Made by a program: the position numbers and the translations under genes | Shown: piece after piece, positions 49,601-61,600 of the stretch | Position numbering within the stretch: position 1 is the first letter of the stretch | How the letters are laid out: the number at the start of each line of letters is the position of its first letter | Notes under the pieces: model-generated | The model's database searches: none | Told to the model about the DNA's origin: nothing | Seen by the model: the letters and a program-made list of their open reading frames with translations, nothing else | Assembly (NCBI RefSeq): GCF_028750875.1 | Contig: NW_026542597.1 | Coordinates: 14,205,082-14,269,081 of the forward strand | DNA: 64,000 bases | DNA from: Macrosteles quadrilineatus | Lineage: Eukaryota; Arthropoda; Insecta; Hemiptera; Cicadellidae | Direction: 5' to 3'

Positions 49601-52600
49601 CCGGTTTTTCAGCAGAATACATCTGTCGGTGTGCATTGGTGTCTTGAAGGATCTTTTTATACACTTTCAAATCCTGCCTTTCTACTATATCCTTATCGGG
49701 AACCTGCATGAATAGTAATTCAAGGAGTCCTGGAGTTGTTTCAAAGCTGTGATTCCTTACCTGTATCTTTGAATTTGTAATTTTTATTCTAGAATCACCA
49801 ATTGTCGTATTACCCCTTCCATCAAGTCGAACACCATAAGTCGTGTCCATTTTATCTTTTGTTTGAGGATTGGAAAGCCTTTTTAAATACGTATCCAGCT
49901 GATTGGGTTTAATGGTTTGAGTAGACACATCTAAGGACTTATTGAAGTCATCCTCCTTTTCTTCATCTTGTACAAAAGTTCTATCCATAGTTGTACTCTG
50001 ATCATCTTTTTTAACCACAAAGTCTAGTTCTTCTTTTTTAACAGGTTTATAATAGTACTGCTGTTCCTTCAAACGTCTCTCTACTGTCTCTTGCAGAGGT
50101 TTGACTATGGGTTTAGCTTGCACTTCTAACAACCTCTCAACATAATCAGCATTATGCTTCAATTGTTGAAACTTTTTACGCACAGCATTTGTTAGTCTAA
50201 GTAGTTCATTTTTTACTATATGTTCGTGCTTGTTAGCACTGTCTTGGTTCCGCTCCTTCAAGTTTGGTATTGGATATTTCTTCACTATACGTCGGATTAC
50301 TCGTTTCGCTCTTAGCTTTCTTTTCTTGGGAGCTCTAAGAGTCATCGGAGCACTGCCATACTTCTCCATCCTCTCACTGTCACTCTGATTAACGTTTAGT
50401 GTATTAATGCTGAAAGGAGCCCTTTATATATCGACTATATAGGTATCAAGACCTAAACGGTAACGACCTTTGTTGATTTCAGAATCTTTATCTATGGTTA
50501 CAAATCCATACTTGTGTTTGTTCCAACAGGTGTGACACAAACACTTAAATTGATCAAAAGTCATATCGCTATTAACATGATCATTGTATACATGTCTTAG
50601 ATTTAAGTCATCCTGCTTGAAAAGAATTATTAAATTGGCGTTATCTCTAAGGAGATGTTTAGGGAGCCGCGTGTACGTCTGGATCAAGTAGAACGTATCT
50701 ACATCTCTATGTCTTCCCATGCTGAAGTATGCTTTCATATTGTCTTGTTTATCACAGGCCACATCATCAAATATCATTATTGAGTCCTTTTTAGCTTCAT
50801 CAGGATTGGGAACATCTTCACTGTTGGTAAATGAAAAATAACCAATACATGACAGGTTTTGCATTATTTGTTCAAGCATCTTGTATTTAGGTTGCAGCAA
50901 TGATTTACTAAACACATATACATTAGCATACTTTAATCCCTTTGGTTCAGTCAAAAGGCTAAACATCAAATTTGTTTTTCCACAGTTAGATGGACCACAA
51001 ATGATGCCTCGAATGGATTGAGGAAGGAGTTCACTATGTTTTTTCACTTCTTTGGATTTAATTCCATCCGAAGTGGATTGAATGAGTTTTTCCACAGCAT
51101 TGTCCACAACAAAAGTGTCACGGTGCTTTTTAAATTTCATCTTCACACACTGGGGGACAAAAGTGAAATGAAGAATCGTATATAAGGTGTTCATATTTGT
51201 AAGACCTGCTCAGTATGCGTAGGATCACTAGAGGATGTGGTCTGCTTAATCGTGCTATAAACTCTCTTCCGCTAGAACTTCACCTGCCTGGAGGATACCA
51301 ATTTTGTGGACCTGGTACAAGATTGAAGGAAAGGTTGGAAAAGAAGGATCAAGGAATCAACCTATTGGATCAAGCTTGTAAACAACACGATATTGCCTAT
51401 AGTAAGAGCAAAGATCTTTCATCTCGACACACTGCTGACAGAGTATTAGCAAACGAGGCGTGGGCAAGGTTCAAAACAAAAGGTGTTCCTATTGGTGAGA
51501 GGCTCGCTTCCTGGGCTGTTGCAAGCGCAATGAACGCGAAATTGAAGCTTGGTGCCGGAACAACCGAAGGCAGGAGGAGGAGGAGACGGCAGACTAGGCG
51601 AAGAAATCGAGGGAGGTTAGGTAGGGGATCGTTAGCCAAAGGAGGCACAGCAAGAGGTGGAAGTGCGCTAAAACGAAAAAGAAAAGGCACCACTAGAAAG
51701 TACAGCAGAAGACTTAAACCTTTTACTTTTTCCGATGTATTACGACAAGCAAGGACGGCTGTGCGGGGATCAGGAATGCATCTTGTTGGCAGAGGTGGAA
51801 TATTAAACAGAGGGAGTAGAAAACACATAACAAAGGCAGCATCATCAGCGTTGAACGCCATCAGATCTATGAAGAGAGGGAGGCGTAGTGCGTTCAGTCA
51901 TTTACGACGTAGATCACGGATTCTATCACTTCCCAAGTCAGGAGGTGTGCTACCATTGCTGCCAATCTTTGCAGGGCTTAGTGCATTGGGAAGTCTGACA
52001 GGTGGGGCTGCTGGTGTGGCCAAAGCAGTGCTTGAAGCTAGAGATGCCAAAAAACGGCTGAGCGAGATGCAAAGACATAACGAAACTATGGAGGCAGTAG
52101 CTTTGCGACATGGCAAGGGCCTGTACTTTAGACCATATAAGAAAGGACTTGGTATTTACATGGCACCTTATCAGAAGCAGCCAAAAAACTTATAGATATT
52201 TTGCCCAGAAGGGCAATGTATGATTTTGAGTTAACACGTTGGGCCAGGAAGCTTAAAATCCCCCATTTTAGAGGAGTGTTTATGCGTGACAACCTTCCTA
52301 AAAGTCCATGGAGGAACGAGTCTGCAATAGTCAACTTGGACAATACCAATGGTAGTGGTACTCATTGGGTATGCTACAAGAAGAGTGGAGACTACGTGAG
52401 GTACTTTGACAGCTACGGGGATTTGATACCTCCACTGGAACTTCAGAAGTATTTAAATGGGAAATACGTATCTTACAACCGAACCGCTTATCAGGATGTC
52501 AACACTTACTCTGAGATCTGTGGGCATCTGTGTTTGTATTTTTTAACCTCAATTTAAATGATATTACAGTGTACACATATATATATATTTGTTGTTATCA

Positions 52601-55600
52601 TTTCCACCCTTTAGTCATGTCTCAGACGTTCATGCTTTCAGGTAGAACTTCTACTCTTTCAGTAGACTACTTTCCTCCCATCGAACTTGAAGGTGGTTAT
52701 GATTATGAAGTTGGTTTGCTTAGCTTCGAGTCTTATAACTCCATACCAAATGTCGACGAAACAAACAACCAGTTTCATTTTGATAATGGAAAGATTATTA
52801 AAATACCTACTGGTACATATGAAGTAATGGATATTGAACGTTTCATACAGGATAAGCTAAAGATGTTGGCTACACAGGAAAAGAAGTACTTTTTTCGCTT
52901 GGGAACAAACAACAATACATTGCAAACTACTCTGAAATGTAACGCTCAGGTGGATTTCTCTCAACCCAACTCTATTGGCAGCCTCCTGGGTTTCGATTCT
53001 GAGGTCATAGGACCTGGAAATGAGCACTACTCGAAGAATGTTGTGGATATTTTTAAGACAAACACGATTAGAGTTGAATGCAGCATAGCGGGCGGGTCTT
53101 TCGTTAATAATAAGCAAAGTCATACAATCCATCAGTTTTTCCCAGCAGTACCACCAGGATATAAGCTTGTTGAAATACCCAGTACAATCATTTACCTTCC
53201 AATCACCACGAGGGCAATAAGTAACATAACACTACGGATTGTAGACCAGGACGATAGGTTGGTGAATTTTAGAGGAGAACGTATTACAGTGTGTTTACAC
53301 TTGAGGAAGGTCCCTAGTTGAACAGGTAGTAGGAGATGGGTTACTTATATTTTTCAAACTGTTTATCAAGACCAAGAATATCAAAGGGTCATATAGACAG
53401 AGTCAAGAAAACCCATAACTCCGACGACTATTTATTGGGTGCACACTCAACAGTACCAAGCAGTGTTTGTTTGTCACCCAAGCGACTAACACACACAAAC
53501 CGAAGGTTTTTACGCTCCTTGGGCTATAAAATACTTCAATAATGGATGTACTGGATATTTTTAGTAGTGTCCCATTTGATGACACTATTTCTCACATGGA
53601 ATTTCACACTCATTTCCCTTACTCTTCTACCACACTAGACAACAATGACGAGATAAGAATACCAATTCAACAACAAGATATATGCATTGTGCCTTCTATG
53701 AGTTATTTGTATGTTGAGGGAAAGCTATTGAAGTCAGACAATACAGCAACTACAAAAACAAAGTTCACTCCAAACGCATTTGCATTTTTGTTTGACGAGA
53801 TACGGTATGAAATAAATGGAGTTGAAATAGATCGCATTAGGAACCCAGGTATAACTTCTACAATGAAAGGATTTGCTTCTATTGGAGAGAACTCTTTAAG
53901 AAGTTTAGGGAACTCTGGCTGGCCAACCGAGGTGAATAAGTTGTCTTCCACTTTGGAAAGTCATGTGACTGACACTGATGGAAATTTTAGTTTTTGCATA
54001 CCGCTAAGTAGGCTTCTGGGGTTCGCAGAAGATTATAGAAAGGTTATTGTCAACTGCCGTCATGAGCTTGTTCTACTGAGGTCGGCCGGGGACAAAAATG
54101 CAGTTTTGTGGACCTCAAGTGGTGCTACTGACACAACTCCTGAAGATATTAAAGTTAAACTAGAGAAACTATGCTGGAGGGTTCCCTACGTTTCTTTGAG
54201 TGATAGACAAAGAATTGCATTGCTTAGACATTTGGAAAGGGGAACGAGTGTTCCTGTAGAGTATCGAAGCTGGGAACTCTATGAGTATCCCTCTTTGCCA
54301 CAATCAAACAAACAATCTTGGTCAGTAAAGACAGCATCACAGCTAGAGAAGCCAAGATACGTCATAGTGGCTTTCCAGGAGAATCGCAAAAACAACATGA
54401 AAAAGTCTGCCGCATGCTTTGATCACTGCAAGATATCAAACATAAAACTTCATTTAAACTCTATTAACTATCCTTATGATGATTTAAAACTAGACATTGC
54501 AAAGAACCACTACGCTATACTCTACGACATGTATACCCGTTTTCAGGAGTCGTATTACAATGTTCCATCACAACCACTTTTGGACGTTAAAAATTTCATT
54601 TCTTATGCACCACTAATCGTAATTGACTGTTCTAAGCAAAACGAATCCCTTAGGTCAGCCCCTGTTGATATTCGTTTAGAATTTGAGGCCAGCGAAGCTT
54701 TCCCTCCAGGGACTGCTGCTTATTGTTTGATAATTCACGACAAGTCATTCAGCTATGAGCCAGCCACTAACCTGGTTCATCGGATAATGTGATTCATGCA
54801 GAAAGTGTTGGAATTTGGGGTGGGGATAGGCTATAAAGCCCGCTCTTGTCGGTTTGGTTTCTCAGTCTCAACTTGAATTTCGTTGGAGTTAGAACTTTCA
54901 GTCATGATTAAACAGGCCATCATAGATTTTAGTGCTTTTATTGGAGAGGATAAGACAGTGGTTATCAAGGAATTGAGCATATTGGACTTGGATTCAAGAT
55001 GTGTACAACATTGGATTTTCTCACCACCTAAGGATGGATCCAGATCTACTTTTCCAAGCACACAACATGATTGCGGAGGGTGGCACAGTTCACAGTTTGA
55101 CAATCATAACAGGTGGTTGAGTAAACACTATCACGGCCTCGGATTCGGAACAGGAAACGTTGAATATAGCTCTCTCACGTCATCTCTGAGAGACATTTGC
55201 TGCAATGTAAACCTATTGTATGCTGCTTCAACTGAAAAGGCAAAGGTTTTGGAAAAGTTGCTAGAGAACAGAAGAGTTGTGTTCAGTCTTGAGCTACTTG
55301 GAGGCCCCCCTCTATCGAGCGATTTTCTACTACTTCCTCCCGTTGAAGAACTATCCAAACAAAAGAATCAGTGTTTGTTTCATCATTTACATGCTCCAGG
55401 ATTTTATTGTTCACAAACCAATGTACACAAACTAGCTGATTGGTGTTTGAAAAACCCAGCTATGCTAGACATGAACAACCCTGAAGTGAGAGTAAAGACC
55501 TTTGACGAATGGAAACTTAAAACTCCTTCTGCTAAGCAGCTTGCTGATGAAGGCTTTGTCAAAATGGCTGCTATGAAGGACACCACTAAATGCGTTTATT

Positions 55601-58600
55601 GTGGAGTTAATCTTTTCAAGTGGGAAGAAGGTGATGACGCAATAGAAGATCATCGCTACAACTCACCGTTTTGCTCCTATCTTCGCTTCAAGGAACAGAC
55701 AACAGACAAGGGCAGCACCAAGAATATAGTCTACTGCGAGGACGGATCAGATGCATTGGGCCAGGATGTCACTGGGAGATATACATTGTCTCTGGAAGTC
55801 ACTCATGATGATCTTCTAAATATGTGTAAGGCTTGAAATGTATTCAACTTCATATTTTGAATAAACAAATCTTTATTATTTACCAATGTTGTTTTTTACT
55901 AAGCTTAACCTATATATAAACTTACCATCTTTCATTATCATCCAGATACACAGCTACTCTTATTGACTTAAGTCATAACAGGTTGCTCATGTCTCAGTTT
56001 TACAAATGTGAAAAGGTAGTTACCTTTTCTAATCCCATGAAGACAACTTTTTACTTTGCTGATAATGAAGACAGGCGCTGTACCGGCTCCATCGACAAGG
56101 AACGGTTTAAACTAAGAATTCTTCAGGTTGGAACAATTTTGCAAGACTCACTTTTATCCAAAGTATTACACATTAACACATGCCAGTTTAGTGATCACTC
56201 CAATTGTTTTATAAAATTAAATAAACTTACTACTTAATTTAACAAAGACTCATAATTTCATATCCTAGCTTTCATACACCATAAGTCTTTACCAGCAAGC
56301 ACTCTGCTGGAACTAACATACAGTTTTAACCTGCACAAGTCGTCGTCGCTCGCTCGAGGACAAATCGTCCCCTGCCCACACTCGTATACTCATTCCCAAC
56401 ATCGCTGTCACTTTTATTCGCCGGAGAAAAAATCAGGCAACCCTATCTACTCGTACCAAAAAGAGCCACTTTCGATCCTAGTGATGAAAAACTATAATTT
56501 ACAGGTGAGCCTACACAGGTAAAAATGATTTGAGGGACTAATTTTACAGCGACTCAATCCTCAGTTTAAAAACTAAGACATTTTTGTGAGCCATGATGAG
56601 GATACTATCTGGTGATGGTCAAATCAAGAAATTTCAAATCTCGAATCCAAATCCTAAAAAAATCTAATCTCGAATCTGCGAAACTTGAGTTCCAAAAATA
56701 ATTACAAATAGGCTTATGATGATTAAAAAAGCAAGAATGGAATATGAAAAATTAAAAAATAAATATTACACTAACCATAAATAACTCTTTGCAATAAAAG
56801 TTGCGTAATTACTTTTGAAACACGGCAAAAATAACAGACTACTAATCGGTTACACCTTATATCCTATTAACCTAAATCGAAGGTCGGTCTGTATACTTTA
56901 TTTGGACGGCAATTATTCATTATTGGTTATTTATAATTGTTGTAGGTACATTTGTTAATTTTAAATTCGTTGATCAATAGTATACTCTGTTCATAAAATG
57001 TCATAAAATGGCAATGTCACAGTACTGTATATTACGACGTCAATAACCTTTATGGTTATGCAATGTCACAGTATATGCCTTATAATTCTATGATAAAAAA
57101 AATAGATTTTTTATCCACAAATTTTGTTAATTGAAACTTGAATCCGAATCCTTTCTTAGGATTCAGAGGATTCGAGATTCCGATTCGGCACATCCCTAAT
57201 ACTATCCAACCCGTGGCAAAGTACGAATTTGAACACTGCCAAAGGTCTCTTCACACCGGTTTTATCACAAATGTAAGCTTTCATCATTCTTGGAAAAATC
57301 TATAAAATATAATATCTTATATATTATTGTTTGTAATAATCATTAAGGAACTATTGATTTCTTGGTCTTGTCCTGAACTCATCCTCAAGTAGTGCTGAGT
57401 CTAAATGGCCAAAGCGATGTGTAACAAAGCTACCGAGTTCTGCAATTTACCACAGTCGCTCGCTTGGACAAAAAGCACTGGCGCTGGGTTTTTAACAACT
57501 TATGTAAAACCTCTTGGTGTTTTGGTAGAGAAATTCAGACATCTAAATCATCAGATACTTAGTTTGCGGGATTTCGCTATTTTACTTGTTAACGAGCAGC
57601 ACTTACCATATGACACTTATGAGCCGCTTCTACAGGTTCGGACAGTCTGATGGCCATGAGCAGATATCTGTTGAGTAGAGAGTCCAACGCTACTTGACTC
57701 ACAACCTCGTCACTGAGTAGACCTTGCCACCTCACTATGTTGCCCAGCAGCTTGACTGCGCTGGCAAACTGTCGCTGGAAAAACACTGCCTGTCTTCCAT
57801 CCGTGGTGCTGTGGGAAATGTGAATGTTATGACCTGTAGTTGCGTAAATTGACTATTGGATACTAAAGTAGATGACTCATATATATGGACCAGCTGTCGC
57901 AAATTTTGAGTAAGCCATGAATCTCAAGCTACAGTAGAACCCCTCATATTCGGCCTTGGTTTTACCGGTCCTCTGTTTATCCGGCCCCTTCCAGGAAGCC
58001 AATATCAAAATTTTTTCTCACAGCTTACAGACGTTTAGATACAAGCACTAGTCTTTGTGACTGCTCAAGTCATAAAATAAATTGTTCTCACTATTTATCT
58101 GTTTGTTTATACATTTATTTGCTGAGTCACTATACTCAGTTGAGCTAGTAGGCCTAACCTCTGATCAGTTGGTTGATTATTTCCAAAGTGGGTTTAGTAC
58201 AGTACAGTACGAGTACATTCATTTTTGTATTTCACAAAATAGTTAAGAATGTTGAGTAGAAATGCAAGTACCATTTAAGTCCTCATGATCTTTAAGTAGG
58301 TACAATTTATTGTCCTTTTTACCTCCATTTATTATGTTTTGTTACCTGGAATCATAATATTTGTACATTAATTAGGCATACTTAATGACTTTAACCTACA
58401 AATATTTTTTTCCTTTTTACAAACATGTTTATTTTTCTAAAAATGATCCCAGAACAGAATAAAATGATACTTTTGATTGCATACATTGATTACCTTAGGT
58501 TGGTTTATCCGGCCAAATCGTTATCCGGTCAGGGGCTTGGTCCGTGGTGACCGGATATGAGGGGTTCTACTGTAACTAAACTTTGTGTGGACCCGTCTCC

Positions 58601-61600
58601 ATGTGTTTCTTGGGATAATTGAACTTAAGTATACAATTTACCCAATCTAAATTCTATTTATTATCTTAAAACCCTAACTTACTGCAGACCCTCACATTCT
58701 TTGAATCGGTCACAAAATATTTGATATTGGTGAGAGCAAAATATTATTTTCTATAATGATATGAAAATTGTCAATGCAAAATTACAACAGTTACAGAAAG
58801 TCTGGTTTATTGACCAGACAGAATATTTTTAAGAGATGAATCACGTTATCAGCATTTTTTATCACTTTGCAAGGTCAAAGGTGTTGTAGCCAAAATTATC
58901 ACATTAAAAACCATTGATAGTGGTAATTATCTTTTTAATTGGTTAATTTTTTGTTGAAAAAGTTGATAAAACCTAGAGAAAAGTAGGTTTGCTTACATCA
59001 GTCTGAAAAATCTAAAAACAGTCAAGTGAAGATATTTGATTTTGAAATTATTTAGGCCTAGCATTACAATCCAAATCCACATCATCATACACAAATAATC
59101 TTAAATAATTGAACAAAATAAATGCTTAATACAGTAGACTCTTGATTTTTCAAAATTGGTGAGCCAAGTAAGTCAATTTGAATTATCAAGAGTTCGATTA
59201 ATCGGGAAAAAATAAACCCGATATAATGCTAATATAATTTAATAAATATAATTTTTTCTAGATTCCTTTCAATCTGACTATAAAAACAAAAAAATTTTGG
59301 GTTTTATTTTATGTGTTAGTGATGTTGAGCTCTAGTGCCAATATAATTTATCCCCGCCCTAAATTGGTAAATTTTATGATTTGTGCTTTACTGTTTGGTT
59401 AAAGAACCAGAGGTTAGGATATTTGTACAATCAGATTGTTTTATTCTGTTGGTTTTCTATTTTTAAATAACAGAAATAACAATAAACATAAGCATAAATA
59501 AAAAACACGCCCCTACAGGCACCAGACGGACATTAGAAATTGTCTTCAGCTGCATAAAGATTACAAATCTACTACTATATTAAACCCTAGATGGGTATCA
59601 CACGTAAATTTAACGTAGGGCGAGTAATGTTTAGCGTCCCAACACCCACCCCCTCAACCACGCAACCCTCCTTCCAGCAGTGCTCTCAGCAGTCAGTTGC
59701 CATGTTATGGCTGCCTTGGTTGGGTCGTTGTGTGTTTCTTTATGTCCTTGCTAGGCGGTTTCTTGGAGCGCATGTACGTCAAATTTACGTGTCAATACCC
59801 TAGTGTATGGTAAAATGGCTGGCATTTTGTCAAATTTACGTATTGATACCCTTAGCACCATACTGTATGACTAAACCTTTCTGGTTAATCTGGATTTTTT
59901 ACTATCCATGAGGGAATGTCCACAATAAGTTACTTGATCCTATACTTACGCCTTGGGGTATATGGGGATGAAGACGTCGTTGTCCACAGCATCCTTCAAC
60001 TTGTCCACGATGTTGTTGACCAGCTGAGTGAGTGACTTGCTGTTAGGACCCAGAGTGGGATAGTCCTGCAGTAGCTTGGTCACCACATTGACCAATGACA
60101 GGCTCTGTGATCTGGACATAGGGTCCCACTGGGCCGACACTAACTCTGCCAACATAATGTTTAATTAGCATTGCAGTAGTCTAGATTTTGCAACCTAAAC
60201 ATGCAGGTAAGGTTAAGCCAAAGGTCCGATTAACTGTCTAAGTAGCCAAGTAGTGATAGAGCTTGGCCTCAAATCTTTAAGTCACTGTTCAAATTCAAAA
60301 ACTTCTGGGACTTGAAGGGCTTTTGGATGTTTAGAATATTTTACTGCCTTCTTATTTTATTTATGATTGTTATTTGTTTGGTTGAGAATCTCTATTGTAA
60401 TTGTATAAATAGCCTTCTTTTTATGGTAGAAATAAGTTAGAAATTAGTTTTAAGTTATAATAATGAATCACTTTTCGACACTGTTCAATGTACTGTAAAT
60501 ATGTACTAAAAGAATAAAGATTGTTTGAAATGAAATGAAATGCAAGATTGTTTTGGACCTCGATGCCATTTGTCATTCGGCTACTAATTCACGACGTTAT
60601 ATAGGCTAATAGTAAATTTTAGATAACAAGACCAGGACTGTTCTCGTAAATGAAAGTTTGAAAAATGACAATTTTATCATTTACAAAATGAACACGGAAA
60701 ATGAAAAAAAAAACTCTTCTAAAAACATGTCCATAAATGGCTCAAAATAATAAACTCGATGTTTACAAAATCATTCAAGGTTTAAAAATTGTTTTCTTGT
60801 CAAACCCAGAATTTCATTTTTTTTCAAGGTACGACAATGATATGACAAATGACAAATAACGTTTAAACTGTCAACAAGGTAAAACACCACAGCTAAAACT
60901 TAAAAATTTAAATAGGTAATCATCCTTTCAGTCACATGTCTTTGTTTGCACTGTGGTAAAAAAGTGGTTCCCTATTAAAAGTACAGTAAAGGACCTAACT
61001 CCCCTATTCGAAATGATATTTTTGAGGAGAAGAACTTGTCTAAGAAATTTAATCTTAGGGGAGTAAAGGAATGAAAGAAACTAATTAGGCCTAATCTAAA
61101 TATAGATACAATTAAATAAATATTTACAAAATAAACTTAACATTTTGCCACTGTTCACGATTTTGTAAGAGTGGAATGAAGACTGACCTTTTGGTCAGCA
61201 CAGTACCAATTATTCTTTGTGCAGCCAAAAAAATCAAAGTAAAACTTAGGATTGGTAAACTTTACTTCTAACACGCTCACTAACTATGGTAGATATACTT
61301 ACGATCAAGTTTAGGAATGATTACTTTCTCCACTATTTTTGGCACAAGTTCAACATCTGGGTCTGCTTTCAAAATGTCTTCCGTTTCATTTCCTTGAATG
61401 CCATAAAATAATAACCTCTGGTTCCATCCTGTTCTTTCTAAATCCATTTCACCCTGGGGAAAAACAAATTGTACTAATTAAAAGATATACATAAATAGAC
61501 AAACTTATACTTCTAGTATTAAAAACATACAAATTAAAATATTTATTTGTACATTAAAAGTAAAAAAGGAGAGTACTTTGAGTGTAGAAAAATATAAAAT

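Larger units (their letters stand above)
36426..56451. mobile_element. Complete Maverick/Polinton (20,026 bp)
   Basis: Virus-like self-synthesising DNA transposon. Seen: 141-bp inverted terminal repeats starting AGTAGATAGGG and ending in TACT, one mismatch between arms, exact 6-bp target duplication, and inside it a protein-primed DNA polymerase, retroviral-type integrase, packaging ATPase, adenain-like protease, major and minor capsid proteins. All these frames are open. It also carries PLA2-like, coiled-coil repeat, BIR and orphan genes, a cargo resembling the adintovirus-type Polintons of animals. It is inserted in a PAXBP1 intron. Near-identical terminal repeats and intact genes imply a young insertion; whether it is active or makes particles cannot be told from sequence. 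Confidence 0.97.

Noticed and set aside
51397..51861. Minus-strand open frame opposite the PLA2-like gene
   Set aside because: Antisense of an Arg/Gly-rich coding region; leucine/proline-rich noise.
59591..59803. 70-codon open frame in a PAXBP1 intron
   Set aside because: Coincides with the MITE bounded by GGGTAT inverted ends.
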